Shown in pieces: positions 30,263 through 39,315 of a stretch of 64,000 nt of DNA. The stretch is from Vibrio chagasii. GTDB taxonomy: Bacteria > Pseudomonadota > Gammaproteobacteria > Enterobacterales > Vibrionaceae. A program made the translations under genes and the position numbers. The stretch's first letter is position 1. Each line of letters starts with the position of its first letter. The notes beneath the pieces are model-generated. The model saw nothing but the letters and a program-made list of their open reading frames with translations. It ran no database searches and was not told where the DNA came from. Where the stretch lies: contig CP090851.1 of the NCBI GenBank assembly GCA_041879415.1, positions 62,001-126,000 of the forward strand, given 5' to 3'.

Positions 30263-31693
30263 ATGAGCAAAGAAATTAAAGCCCAAGTTGTTGTACTTGG
30301 TTCAGGTCCTGCTGGTTACTCAGCTGCATTCCGTTGTGCGGATTTAGGTCTAGAAACAGTACTAGTTGAACGTTACAGCACTCTTGGTGGTGTATGTCTA
30401 AACGTTGGTTGTATTCCATCGAAAGCACTTCTTCACGTTTCTAAAGTAATTGAAGAAGCGAAAGCGATGGCAGAGCACGGCGTTGTATTCGGCGAGCCAC
30501 AAACGGACATCAGCAAGATCCGCATCTGGAAAGAAAAAGTCGTAGACCAACTAACAGGCGGTCTTGGCGGTATGGCTAAGATGCGTAACGTAACGGTTGT
30601 TAACGGTTTCGGTAAGTTCACTGGTCCTAACAGCATCCTAGTTGAAGGCGAAGGCGAAGCAACAACAGTTAACTTCGACAACGCAATCATCGCTGCAGGC
30701 TCTCGCCCAATTAAACTGCCATTCATCCCACATGAAGACCCACGTATTTGGGATTCTACGGATGCACTTGAGCTGAAAGAAGTTCCTGAAAAACTACTTA
30801 TCATGGGCGGTGGTATCATCGGTCTTGAAATGGGTACGGTTTACCACTCTCTAGGTTCTAAAGTAGACGTAGTTGAGATGTTTGACCAAGTTATCCCTGC
30901 TGCGGACAAAGACATCGTTAAAGTTTTCACTAAGCGTATCAAGAACAAGTTCAAGCTAATGCTTGAAACTAAAGTTACTGCAGTTGAAGCGAAAGAAGAC
31001 GGTATCTACGTTTCAATGGAAGGCAAGAAAGCACCAGCTGAAGCTGAGCGTTACGATGCAGTTCTTGTTGCTATCGGTCGTGTTCCAAACGGTGCACTTA
31101 TCGACGCTGAAAAAGCAGGTATCGAAGTTGACGAGCGTGGTTTCATCAACGTTGATAAGCAAATGCGTACAAACGTTCCTCACATCCACGCGATCGGTGA
31201 CGTTGTTGGTCAACCAATGCTTGCTCACAAAGGTGTGCATGAAGGTCACGTAGCTGCTGAAGTTATCTCTGGTAAGAAGCACTACTTCGACCCTAAAGTA
31301 ATCCCATCAATTGCGTACACTGAGCCAGAAGTTGCTTGGGTAGGTAAGACTGAGAAAGAAGCGAAAGCTGAAGGCATCAACTACGAAGTTGCTACTTTCC
31401 CTTGGGCTGCTTCTGGTCGTGCAATCGCTTCTGACTGTGCAGACGGTATGACTAAGATGATCTTCGATAAAGAGACTCATCGCGTAATCGGTGGTGCTGT
31501 TGTTGGTACTAACGGTGGTGAACTTCTTGGTGAAATCGGCCTAGCAATCGAAATGGGTTGTGACGCAGAAGATATCGCACTTACTATCCACGCTCACCCA
31601 ACTCTACACGAGTCTGTTGGTCTAGCTGCGGAAGTATTCGAAGGTTCAATCACTGACCTTCCAAACAAAAAAGCAGTGAAAAAGAAGAAGTAA
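30263..31693 (+). CDS. lpd: Dihydrolipoamide dehydrogenase (E3)
   Basis: The 476-residue FAD enzyme reoxidises lipoyl groups of the pyruvate and 2-oxoglutarate dehydrogenase complexes and of the glycine cleavage system, passing electrons to NAD+. The FAD-binding GSGPAGYSAA is near residues 13-22. The redox disulfide is in GGVCLNVGCIPSKAL, the NAD-binding GGGIIGLEMG is near residue 182, and the catalytic His-Glu pair is in HAHPTLHESV. The tail ends in a Lys run. Strong codon bias as in aceEF. Confidence 0.99.
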   Translation: MSKEIKAQVVVLGSGPAGYSAAFRCADLGLETVLVERYSTLGGVCLNVGCIPSKALLHVSKVIEEAKAMAEHGVVFGEPQTDISKIRIWKEKVVDQLTGGLGGMAKMRNVTVVNGFGKFTGPNSILVEGEGEATTVNFDNAIIAAGSRPIKLPFIPHEDPRIWDSTDALELKEVPEKLLIMGGGIIGLEMGTVYHSLGSKVDVVEMFDQVIPAADKDIVKVFTKRIKNKFKLMLETKVTAVEAKEDGIYVSMEGKKAPAEAERYDAVLVAIGRVPNGALIDAEKAGIEVDERGFINVDKQMRTNVPHIHAIGDVVGQPMLAHKGVHEGHVAAEVISGKKHYFDPKVIPSIAYTEPEVAWVGKTEKEAKAEGINYEVATFPWAASGRAIASDCADGMTKMIFDKETHRVIGGAVVGTNGGELLGEIGLAIEMGCDAEDIALTIHAHPTLHESVGLAAEVFEGSITDLPNKKAVKKKK

Positions 31694-31722
31694 TTCTCCT
31701 TTAGCCACTCGCTAATGTTTTT

Positions 31723-31752
31723 AAAAGCCGCTGATTCGTCAGCGGTTTTTTT
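31723..31752 (+). terminator. Rho-independent terminator of lpd
   Basis: Arms CCGCTGA and TCAGCGG with a TTCG loop, preceded by AAAAG and followed by seven T. Confidence 0.92.
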
Positions 31753-31785
31753 ATGCGTCATTATAAGTGAGTTATTTTTCTGCAA

Positions 31786-32031
31786 GAGATCCCCAACTCG
31801 CTCGTCCCTCGCTCTTGAGAATGACGGAGTGAGATGTCGAAGTTTGTGTTTTGGTGATTCTTGAGTGTGAGAGAGCTTAAGTTCAGTATTCCCGCCATTC
31901 CCCAAACTGATGAGGGAGAGAAGAGGTAATCTCTGGCTTGAATAGGTGATTTGTTTCTTCGACGGTGAAGTGCAGAGGTTCTTTATATTCGTCATTCCCT
32001 AGACTGACGAAGGAGGGAGTAGGGAATCTCT
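31786..32031. repeat. REP-like hairpin cluster, copy 2 (three units)
   Basis: Unit A (31786-31826, starting GAGATCCCCAACTCG) lies in one orientation. Two units lie in the opposite orientation: B (31896-31934, CATTCCCCAAACTGATGAGG to TAATCTCT) and C (31993-32031, CATTCCCTAGACTGACGAAG to AGGGAATCTCT). Units A and C are nearly identical to those at 16038-16184; B is a diverged extra copy. The block fills the convergent lpd-luxR gap and has no reading frame of its own. Confidence 0.8.
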
Positions 32032-32058
32032 TTCAACCAATAGCTATCTGCTCGTAAC

Positions 32059-32088
32059 AAAAAAGGATTGACGCAAACGCCAACCCTT
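32059..32088 (-). terminator. Terminator of luxR transcript, repeated element
   Basis: Same hairpin as after yacG: minus-strand arms AAGGGTTGGCG (32078-32088) and CGTCAATCCTT (32063-32073), with two G-U pairs and a following T-run. Confidence 0.85.
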
Positions 32089-32102
32089 TCAATAGTTTCA
32101 CT

Positions 32103-32165
32103 CGAATCTCGAATCTCGAATCTCGAATCTCGAATCTCGAATCTCGAATCTCGAATCTCGAATCT
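32103..32165. repeat. Tandem array of 7-mer CGAATCT, 9 copies
   Basis: Nine perfect copies run from 32103 to 32165. The last two bases of the array are part of the luxR stop codon (TAG, minus strand 32166-32164). The unit, phase and position relative to gene and terminator are the same as after yacG, where there are seven copies. Confidence 0.97.
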
Positions 32166-32769
32166 ACTTATAGATACACAACATGTTTAAGTAGCTGTCA
32201 GTAAGTTTAGACAGTTCTTCATTGGTATCGACACGTTTCGCTTGGATGAATAGCGAGTAGCAGATGCCGTGGAATAGATTCGCAAGATGTTTAGGATCGT
32301 GATCGTCACAAACTTCGCCGCGCTCAATCGCTTTACTAAACATGTTTTGTACCAACATTTGGTTAGTGCGGTTTGTTGTTACGAACAGTGGCCATACTTC
32401 ATCGCGCGTCGATGCGCTCCATTCGAACCATACGTTCAACCAGTGGCTGTCTTGAGCGACTAGTGTCACCATTTCAGTCGCAATATTATGTAGGTTTTGT
32501 TTTGCGTGAATATCTAGATCGATATTGTCTGAAAGGAAGTTCGAGAATTGACGGACAACATGATTTAGCACTTCATCAACCAGATCTTCACGAGTAGGGA
32601 AGTAGTTAAATACAGTTGCTACAGATACCTGAGCGATATCCGCAATGTCAGCGTGACCACCACGGCCAATGCCGCGACGAGAGAATACTTCAAGCGCGAT
32701 TTCCATCAGCTGAAGTTTTCTTTTTAAAGGTGAAAGCCTAGTTCTAGGTCTCTTAGATATTGAGTCCAT
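32164..32769 (-). CDS. luxR: Quorum-sensing master regulator, LuxR/HapR/SmcR family
   Basis: A 201-residue TetR-type regulator of the Vibrio LuxR/HapR/OpaR/SmcR group. It controls the high-cell-density programme (bioluminescence or protease, biofilm, competence) and is the endpoint of the AI-2 and CAI-1 phosphorelay. The N-terminal helix-turn-helix is in ADIAQVSVATVFNYFPTRED, preceded by the basic arm KRPRTRLSPLKRK, and the C-terminal dimerisation and ligand-pocket region is complete. Its leader has a Qrr-pairing site over the ribosome binding site. Divergent from hpt, convergent with lpd. Confidence 0.96.
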   Translation of the reverse strand: MDSISKRPRTRLSPLKRKLQLMEIALEVFSRRGIGRGGHADIADIAQVSVATVFNYFPTREDLVDEVLNHVVRQFSNFLSDNIDLDIHAKQNLHNIATEMVTLVAQDSHWLNVWFEWSASTRDEVWPLFVTTNRTNQMLVQNMFSKAIERGEVCDDHDPKHLANLFHGICYSLFIQAKRVDTNEELSKLTDSYLNMLCIYK

Positions 32770-32777
32770 TTTATTTT

Positions 32778-32787
32778 CCTTGCCAAC
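32778..32787 (-). promoter_or_regulatory. Qrr sRNA pairing site over luxR ribosome binding site
   Basis: The luxR mRNA reads GUUGGCAAGG at 8-17 bases before the ATG. This pairs, with one mismatch, with the conserved CCUAGCCAAC core of Vibrio Qrr small RNAs. The AAGG part is also the Shine-Dalgarno sequence. Pairing would block translation at low cell density. The qrr genes are not in this window. Confidence 0.75.
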
Positions 32788-33106
32788 GATTTTTTTATAT
32801 TAATGATTTTATTATTATTTAAGCCAAGATGAGTGTAATGGTGCATATGCCAATGGTCAATCCTTTGAGCTTATTTAATAGACAGTTACATCAAACTTGA
32901 TCCATAAAGCGTGATCCACATTGATGTGAAAGAAGGCGACTATCAGACAAGGCACAAGTGCACATTTCGTTGATAATATGACAGTAAATTCGAACCATAA
33001 GGTGGTGTGGGTATTTGAGCAGTGCTAGACTTACGCACAAAATTGAGCGGCGCTAATGGCAAAACTGTCTACACTTGTCGCAATCACCAAACAAAATGAG
33101 AGCAGT
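32788..33106. other. Divergent luxR-hpt promoter region
   Basis: No gene is supported. The part near luxR (about 32790-32825) is extremely AT-rich, with repeated TTAT/ATTA steps, and could hold the luxR promoter and the autorepression site described for this family. I cannot point to a clean palindrome. The remainder should contain the hpt promoter. Confidence 0.4.
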
Positions 33107-33637
33107 ATGAAGCATACAGTTGAAGTCATGATCTCTGAGCAGGAAGTTCAGGATCGAGTGAACGAACTAGGCAAACAGATCACGGAACACTACAAAGGCA
33201 GTGAAGATCTAGTTTTGGTTGGCTTATTACGTGGATCGTTTGTCTTTATGGCGGATCTTGCTCGTGCTATCGATTTAACTCACCAAGTAGATTTCATGAC
33301 CGCGTCTAGCTACGGCAACAGCATGGAAAGCTCGCGTGATGTTCGTATCTTGAAAGACCTGGATGACGATATCCAAGGTAAAGACGTTCTGCTTGTAGAA
33401 GACATCATCGATACTGGTAACACACTGACTAAGGTAAAAGAGATTTTGAGCCTACGTGGCCCTAAATCTATCGAGATCTGTACACTACTAGACAAGCCTT
33501 CACGTCGTGAAGTTGAAGTTGATACTAAGTGGATTGGTTTCGAAATCCCAGACGAGTTCGTTGTTGGTGTTGGTATCGACTACGCTCAAAAATACCGTCA
33601 CCTGCCATACATTGGTAAAGTGGTACCGCAAGAGTAA
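33107..33637 (+). CDS. hpt: Hypoxanthine phosphoribosyltransferase
   Basis: A 176-residue purine salvage enzyme making IMP (and GMP) from hypoxanthine (guanine) and PRPP. The PRPP-binding motif [14 protein letters not shown] is clear, with [14 protein letters not shown] near the N-terminus. The frame opens at 33056, but ATG 33107 ([18 protein letters not shown]) fits family length. Next to luxR, as in other Vibrio. Confidence 0.95.
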   Translation: MKHTVEVMISEQEVQDRVNELGKQITEHYKGSEDLVLVGLLRGSFVFMADLARAIDLTHQVDFMTASSYGNSMESSRDVRILKDLDDDIQGKDVLLVEDIIDTGNTLTKVKEILSLRGPKSIEICTLLDKPSRREVEVDTKWIGFEIPDEFVVGVGIDYAQKYRHLPYIGKVVPQE

Positions 33638-33664
33638 TCACTATACTTGCCGACACAAGACATT

Positions 33665-33691
33665 AAAAAGCCCGCTTGATGCGGGCTTTTT
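33665..33691. terminator. Bidirectional terminator between hpt and can
   Basis: Arms AAAAAGCCCGC and GCGGGCTTTTT around TTGAT serve the two convergent genes. Confidence 0.92.
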
Positions 33692-33708
33692 GTATTTGAT
33701 AGAGGTAA

Positions 33709-34377
33709 TTAGCCTTGTTGACTAAGAAGAGGCGTCGTTAAGATTTTATTTAATGCCTCAATGTGGCTACTCTCTAATGTGTCGATACTTGAGCAACGTA
33801 CGCCAAGGTCTTGTAACTTGCCATCGCCAATGCCGTAAACCACACCGTGGATCTCAACCTCTTGGCCGCGTTCCCATGCGCTTTGCATAATGGTTGAGTT
33901 ACCTAGGTTGTAAACTTGCTCTGCGACGTTAATCTCACAAAGCTTATCACCCCACTGCTCGCGTGGAAGTGCTTCGATTTCTTTGCGGTATTTTAGGTAG
34001 TTATCACGAATGTGAAGTAGCCAGTTGTTGATAAGGCCTAGTTTCGGGTTATCAATTGCCGCATTAACACCGCCACAACCGTAGTGACCACAAACAATAA
34101 TGTGTTTCACTTTAAGTACATCCACTGCGTACTGAACGACAGATAGGCAGTTTAGGTCGGTATGAACCACTTGGTTGGCCACGTTTCGGTGAACAAACAG
34201 TTCTCCAGAATATAAGCCAGTTAGGCGCTCGGCTGGAACTCGGCTATCTGAACAGCCTATCCATAGAAAACCTGGGCTTTGACCCTCTTCAAGCGTTGTA
34301 AAATACTCAGGTCTTTCAGAGCGAATTTCTTCAGACCATTTGGAATTGTTCTCAAAAAGCTGTTTTATTTCTGGCAT
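33709..34377 (-). CDS. can: Beta-carbonic anhydrase
   Basis: A 222-residue enzyme that interconverts CO2 and bicarbonate. The zinc ligands and the Asp/Arg dyad have the same numbering as E. coli Can: Cys42, Asp44 and Arg46 (CSDSR), His98 and Cys101 (CGHYGCGG). The start is ATG 34377 ([14 protein letters not shown]); the frame opens at 34398. Divergent from a SulP anion transporter, which suggests joint supply of bicarbonate. Confidence 0.96.
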   Translation of the reverse strand: MPEIKQLFENNSKWSEEIRSERPEYFTTLEEGQSPGFLWIGCSDSRVPAERLTGLYSGELFVHRNVANQVVHTDLNCLSVVQYAVDVLKVKHIIVCGHYGCGGVNAAIDNPKLGLINNWLLHIRDNYLKYRKEIEALPREQWGDKLCEINVAEQVYNLGNSTIMQSAWERGQEVEIHGVVYGIGDGKLQDLGVRCSSIDTLESSHIEALNKILTTPLLSQQG

Positions 34378-34621
34378 CTTGCTTCTTACATCCCTCAATT
34401 AAGATGCTTCACTATACACAATGTTACAAATTCAATCTCGTAAAAACTGCGTCAAAATGTACTCATCTGACGTGTTCTAGTACGGAAAATCATAAACTTA
34501 GCTCACTATCAATGATCCGGTTATAAGACATGAATAATGTGATTGAATTAACACTTTCTGAACACTTGATACATTTGTTAAAGTGATAAGGTTTGTCATT
34601 TCATCATCAGGAAGGTGTGTT

Positions 34622-36295
34622 TTGTTTGGAAGTCGTTTTACGGATATCAATCTAAAAGGGGATATGTTTGGTGGTGTGACTACAGCCATCATCTCGCTAC
34701 CTTTAGCGTTGGCATTTGGTGTTGCTTCTGGCGCGGGTGCTGAAGCTGGTTTGTGGGGCGCCATTATGGTTGGCCTATTTGCAGCATTGTTTGGTGGTTC
34801 GAGCAGTTTGATTTCTGAACCTACCGGCCCGATGACGGTGATCATGACTGCCGTAATGACGAGTATGGTGGCTAAATATCCTGAAACGGGCATGGCCATG
34901 ACCTTTACTGTCGTGATGATGGCTGGTGCATTTCAGATATTACTTGGCACGTTAAAGCTAGGAAAATACGTTACTTTGATGCCATATAGCGTGATCTCCG
35001 GGTTTATGTCGGGTATTGGCGTTATTTTGATCATCTTGCAGCTGTCTCCATTGTTAGGACATGCAGCTCCATCCGGTGGTGTAATGGGCACGCTCTCTGC
35101 TTTGCCTGATACGCTAGCAAACTTAAAAGTGAGTGAGCTATTTCTAGGTGCACTGACACTCGGTATTCTGTTTGGCTTCCCGGCTAAGTATCGTAAATAT
35201 GTACCGGCGCAATTGGTCGCGTTAGTGGCCGTCACTCTGTTGTCCGTTATCTTCTTCGATACCGATTCTATTCGCCGTATTGGTGAAATCCCAGCAGGTC
35301 TACCTTCTCTTGTTGTCCCTACTATCAGCGCTGAACAATTCACGACTATGGTTATCGATGCCTTGGTACTTGGTACATTAGGTTGTATTGATACGCTTTT
35401 GACCGCTGTTATTGGGGACTCATTGACTCGTAAAGAGCATGACTCTGATAAAGAGCTGCGTGGTCAAGGTATTGCAAATATGCTTTCGGGCTTGTTTGGT
35501 GCGTTGCCAGGTGCAGGGGCGACCATGGGTACCGTGACCAATATTCAGGTAGGCGCGCGCTCTCCGCTTTCCGGTGTGATTCGAGCTCTAGTATTAGCGC
35601 TTGTAGTATTGGTTGCAGGTGGATTAACCGAGCCTATTCCTATGGCTGTGCTGGCTGGTATTGCGATGTACGTCGGCTTCAACATTCTTGATTGGAGTTT
35701 CATTCAGCGTGCACACAAGGTCAGTTATGCTGGTATGGGCGTGATGTACGGTGTAATGCTATTGACCGTATTCGTTGACCTGATCATCGCGGTTGGACTC
35801 GGTGTATTTATCTCGAATATTCTGATCATTGAAAGGCTAAGTCGCGAGCAAGCAAGACAAGTTAAAGCCATTAGTGATGGGGACGATGAAGACGATATTC
35901 CATTGACTGATAGTGAACGCCAACTGCTTGATAATGCTAATGGCAAAGTGTTGTTCTTCTATCTATCAGGGCCGATGATCTTCAGTGTCTCAAAGGCAAT
36001 TTCACGTCAGCACTCGAGTATTTCTGATTACGAAGCGATGATTTTAGACTTAACCGATGTACCTATGATTGATGTTACGGTTGGTCTTGCGCTAGAGAAT
36101 GCGATCAAAGATGCGCTAGACGCACAGTGTGAGGTGTACTTGCTGTGTCCTAACGAGAATACGCGTCAACAGCTGGAGAAGTTCCACGTAATTGATTTAG
36201 TACCGGAATCGAACACATATCGTTTCCGTTATGAAGCTCTGACAGCTGCAACTAGCTACGTTGAGAGAGACGAGCACCAATTTGAATCGGTTTAA
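34622..36295 (+). CDS. SulP family anion transporter with STAS domain
   Basis: A roughly 557-residue inner-membrane transporter. The SulP membrane domain begins with DMFGGVTTAIISLPLALAFG and continues through SSSLISEPTGPMTV and ANMLSGLFGALPGAGAT. The C-terminal STAS domain (about residues 430-540, AMILDLTDVPMIDVTVG) is cytoplasmic. SulP members carry sulfate, bicarbonate or dicarboxylates. The divergent carbonic anhydrase favours bicarbonate (BicA-like), but this is inference. The frame opens at GTG 34583; I chose TTG 34622, which follows AGGAAGG. Confidence 0.88.
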   Translation: MFGSRFTDINLKGDMFGGVTTAIISLPLALAFGVASGAGAEAGLWGAIMVGLFAALFGGSSSLISEPTGPMTVIMTAVMTSMVAKYPETGMAMTFTVVMMAGAFQILLGTLKLGKYVTLMPYSVISGFMSGIGVILIILQLSPLLGHAAPSGGVMGTLSALPDTLANLKVSELFLGALTLGILFGFPAKYRKYVPAQLVALVAVTLLSVIFFDTDSIRRIGEIPAGLPSLVVPTISAEQFTTMVIDALVLGTLGCIDTLLTAVIGDSLTRKEHDSDKELRGQGIANMLSGLFGALPGAGATMGTVTNIQVGARSPLSGVIRALVLALVVLVAGGLTEPIPMAVLAGIAMYVGFNILDWSFIQRAHKVSYAGMGVMYGVMLLTVFVDLIIAVGLGVFISNILIIERLSREQARQVKAISDGDDEDDIPLTDSERQLLDNANGKVLFFYLSGPMIFSVSKAISRQHSSISDYEAMILDLTDVPMIDVTVGLALENAIKDALDAQCEVYLLCPNENTRQQLEKFHVIDLVPESNTYRFRYEALTAATSYVERDEHQFESV

Positions 36296-36365
36296 TACTC
36301 TTATTAACTTACTGTGATTGAACAATAGTAATCAATGTTGGTTATGAACTGAAAATAATGGGAAG

Positions 36366-36399
36366 TACCGCTAAGTGAATGTCTTAGCGGTATTTTTTT
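36366..36399 (+). terminator. Rho-independent terminator of SulP gene
   Basis: Perfect arms TACCGCTAAG and CTTAGCGGTA around TGAATGT, followed by TTTTTTTATTT. Confidence 0.93.
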
Positions 36400-36621
36400 A
36401 TTTGTGATACACGAAATAGAGCTTTATGCAGCCTTAGCTCTTTTAAGTTTTATAACGAAACCGCTAATCGATATTTGTATTCATCGTCATTCAACGATAA
36501 ACTTGTGTGTAAAATGGCCGCGTACATTATCTTGAGCTAGTTCAACTGGTTCATTTCAGGTTTCGTTCTCTTCATCCTGTCCGGCTAACCACACTATTTA
36601 TAGCAAATGGCAATCATCTCT
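36400..36621 (+). other. Upstream region of yadG
   Basis: No gene is supported. A small hairpin AGAGCT/AGCTCT lies at about 36418-36441. A weak promoter candidate, TTGTGT (36503-36508) with CATTAT (36525-36530), lies about 90 bp before the yadG start. Confidence 0.3.
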
Positions 36622-37539
36622 ATGTATGCATTAGAAATCGAGCAATTAAGAAAAACTTATGCTGGTGGCTTTGAGGCACTTAAAGGCATCAGTTTACAGG
36701 TAGCAAAAGGTGACTTTTACGCGCTACTTGGTCCAAATGGTGCGGGCAAGTCCACCACCATTGGTGTTATCTCTTCATTAGTAAACAAAACCTCTGGCAA
36801 GGTTAAGGTATTTGGCTACGACATTGATACCGATCTTGAGCTAGCAAAGCAGAACTTAGGCTTAGTTCCTCAAGAGTTTAACTTCAACCCATTTGAAACG
36901 GTTGAGCAGATCGTTTTGCAGCAAGCGGGTTACTACGGTGTACCTAAAGCACTGGCAAAAGAACGAGCGAAAAAATACCTATCTCAACTCGATTTGTGGG
37001 AAAAACGCGGCGAACGTGCGCGTAACTTGTCTGGTGGTATGAAACGCCGCTTGATGATCGCGCGTGCGTTGATGCATGAGCCACAGCTGCTTATCCTTGA
37101 TGAACCTACGGCAGGTGTTGATATTGAATTGCGCCGTTCGATGTGGGAGTTCCTCAAAGAGATCAATGAGAAGCAGGGCATTACCATTATCTTGACCACG
37201 CACTACTTAGAAGAAGCGGAAATGTTGTGTCGCAACATCGGCATAATTAATCGTGGTGAGTTGATTGAGAATACCACCATGAAGGCGTTACTAGGTAAGC
37301 TAAGTGCGGAAACCTTTATCCTTGATCTTGAGGAGGGAGCTGTACAGCCTAAGTTAGAAGGCGTAAATAACCAAGTCTTAGTGAATGGCTCTTTAGAGAT
37401 CGAAATTGATAAGAACCTAGGTTTGAACACCATCTTTGCTCAGTTGAGTGAGCAGAATGTGAAAGTCCTCTCGATGCGTAACAAAGCCAACCGTCTAGAA
37501 GAACTGTTTGTAAGCATCGTGCGTGAGGGGAGTAAATAA
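36622..37539 (+). CDS. yadG: ABC-2 type exporter ATPase (YadG)
   Basis: A 305-residue ABC ATPase with Walker A GPNGAGKSTT, signature LSGGMKRRL, Walker B LLILDEPTAGVD and a C-terminal domain typical of ABC-2 drug/polysaccharide exporters. It works with the YadH permease encoded directly downstream. The substrate is unknown in any species as far as I know. ATG 36622 (MYALEIEQLRKTY) is preferred over the frame opening at 36607. Confidence 0.93.
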   Translation: MYALEIEQLRKTYAGGFEALKGISLQVAKGDFYALLGPNGAGKSTTIGVISSLVNKTSGKVKVFGYDIDTDLELAKQNLGLVPQEFNFNPFETVEQIVLQQAGYYGVPKALAKERAKKYLSQLDLWEKRGERARNLSGGMKRRLMIARALMHEPQLLILDEPTAGVDIELRRSMWEFLKEINEKQGITIILTTHYLEEAEMLCRNIGIINRGELIENTTMKALLGKLSAETFILDLEEGAVQPKLEGVNNQVLVNGSLEIEIDKNLGLNTIFAQLSEQNVKVLSMRNKANRLEELFVSIVREGSK

Positions 37540-37540
37540 T

Positions 37541-38311
37541 ATGTACAGCCTATATTGGACTGCTTTTCGCAGCTTACTGACCAAAGAGATCAACCGTTTT
37601 ACTCGTATTTGGGTGCAAACGCTGGTTCCACCTGCGATTACTATGACGCTCTACTTCATCATCTTCGGTAACCTGATTGGTGCACGAATCGGTGAAATGA
37701 ACGGCTTTAGCTACATGGAATACATAGTGCCGGGTCTGATCATGATGTCGGTAATCACTAACTCGTACTCGAATGTGGCTTCATCATTTTTTAGTGCCAA
37801 ATTCCAAAAGAACATTGAAGAACTGTTGGTTGCGCCTGTACCGAACTATGTGATTATTGCTGGTTTCGTGATGGGTGGTGTGGTGCGCGGCCTATTGGTC
37901 GGTACTATCGTGACCTTTGTTTCTCTGTTCTTCGTTGATCTTCAAGTTGATCACTGGGGCGTGATCATTGCGACCGTTTTCTTAACGTCAGTGGTATTTG
38001 CGTTAGGTGGCCTTATCAACGCGGTATTTGCACGCACTTTTGATGATATCTCAATTATCCCCACCTTCATTCTGACGCCGCTTACTTATCTTGGTGGTGT
38101 GTTCTACTCGATTAGCCTGTTGCCTGAGTTTTGGCAAGGTGTGTCGAAGTTGAACCCGATTGTCTACATGGTGAATGCGTTTAGATATGGCTTCTTGGGT
38201 GTGTCTGACGTGGGTATTGTGACGTCGTTTGGTGTTCTAGGCGTGTTTATCGTTGTGCTGTATGGCATTGCACATTACCTAGTGACTAAGGGTATTGGCT
38301 TACGCAGTTAA
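37541..38311 (+). CDS. yadH: ABC-2 type exporter permease (YadH)
   Basis: A 256-residue permease with six hydrophobic segments and the ABC-2 sequences KFQKNIEELLVAPVPNYV and LTYLGGVFYSISLLPEFW. The ATG at 37541 lies one base after the yadG stop, so translation is coupled. The frame also contains an upstream start at 37523 that overlaps yadG. A terminator shared with panC follows. Confidence 0.93.
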   Translation: MYSLYWTAFRSLLTKEINRFTRIWVQTLVPPAITMTLYFIIFGNLIGARIGEMNGFSYMEYIVPGLIMMSVITNSYSNVASSFFSAKFQKNIEELLVAPVPNYVIIAGFVMGGVVRGLLVGTIVTFVSLFFVDLQVDHWGVIIATVFLTSVVFALGGLINAVFARTFDDISIIPTFILTPLTYLGGVFYSISLLPEFWQGVSKLNPIVYMVNAFRYGFLGVSDVGIVTSFGVLGVFIVVLYGIAHYLVTKGIGLRS

Positions 38312-38340
38312 CTCCAACACCTACTGAATCGCAGGCAAAG

Positions 38341-38369
38341 AAAAAGGTCGATATTACATCGACCTTTTT
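38341..38369. terminator. Bidirectional terminator between yadH and panC
   Basis: Arms GGTCGAT and ATCGACC around ATTAC, flanked by five A on the left and five T on the right. Confidence 0.92.
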
Positions 38370-38416
38370 GGTTTCTTTCATTTGCGCTTTTGCTTTGTGT
38401 CTAGAGAAGAACGCAA

Positions 38417-39307
38417 TTACTCAGCGGTTTCTTCTTTCACTTCTTCTTTGGTTTCCGTTACCAAGTCGAGAACTTGGTTGTCGATAAGACGCGTCTTACC
38501 TAAGAAAGCCGACATAAGAATCACAGCTTGAGTGGATTCTGAAGTGATGGCTTGCAGAGTCTTAGCATCACAGATGAAGATTTCATCTGGCTGTAGGTCT
38601 GCTGCACGAAGCTGGTCTGTCGCATCTTCAATCACAGATGCGTAGTCATCACGTCCACCGCGAATCGCACTGCTGATCCAACGCATAGTGCGTGCTAGAA
38701 CAGGTGCACGTTGGCGCTCATCAATAGTGAGATTGCTATTGCGAGAGCTCATCGCTAAACCGTCCATTTCACGAACCGTCGCAACGCCTACAATTTCAAT
38801 GTCTAACGCTAAGTCAGTTGTCATTTGGCGAATTACAGCAAGTTGCTGGAAGTCTTTCTCGCCGAAGCATGCAAAATCTGGCTGAACGATGTTAAACAGC
38901 TTAGTGACAATCGTCGCAACGCCACGGAAGTGACCCGGACGAGACGCACCTTCCAACATGTGAGATAACCCTGGTACTTCAACAAACGTCTGTTTGTCTA
39001 GACCATCTGGGTACATCACTTCAGGCGTTGGGGTAAATACCAGTTCAACGCCTTCGCCAGTTAGTTTGCTTAAATCAGCCTCTAATGTGCGAGGGTAGTT
39101 GTTCAGGTCATCAGCACGATCAAACTGCATCGGGTTAACAAAGATGCTTACCACGACGATGTCTGCTAGTTCACGAGCCTTCTTTACCAGAGTAAGGTGG
39201 CCTTCATGCAGGTTTCCCATAGTCGGTACAAAAGCAACCGTACGTCCATCACGCTTAAACTGTTTAATCTGCTCACGAAGAGCCGCTATTTCAGCAAAAG
39301 TTTGCAT
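38417..39307 (-). CDS. panC: Pantothenate synthetase
   Basis: A 296-residue enzyme that joins pantoate to beta-alanine with ATP. It has the HxGH-type motif [33 protein letters not shown] and the KMSKS-like MSSRNSNL. It follows panB by 8 bp. Together they make vitamin B5, the precursor of coenzyme A; coaE, the last enzyme of that pathway, is at 17.3 kb. The C-terminal tail is short and Glu-rich ([10 protein letters not shown]). Confidence 0.97.
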   Translation of the reverse strand: MQTFAEIAALREQIKQFKRDGRTVAFVPTMGNLHEGHLTLVKKARELADIVVVSIFVNPMQFDRADDLNNYPRTLEADLSKLTGEGVELVFTPTPEVMYPDGLDKQTFVEVPGLSHMLEGASRPGHFRGVATIVTKLFNIVQPDFACFGEKDFQQLAVIRQMTTDLALDIEIVGVATVREMDGLAMSSRNSNLTIDERQRAPVLARTMRWISSAIRGGRDDYASVIEDATDQLRAADLQPDEIFICDAKTLQAITSESTQAVILMSAFLGKTRLIDNQVLDLVTETKEEVKEETAE

Positions 39308-39315
39308 ACTTACTC

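Noticed and set aside
31594..31995. 133-codon minus-strand frame across the end of lpd and the REP-like units
   Set aside because: It is antisense to lpd and passes through the terminator and repeat units, with no family resemblance.
33056..33106. Longer N-terminus for hpt
   Set aside because: The extra 17 residues have no counterpart in the family, and the Met at 33107 is where Hpt proteins begin.
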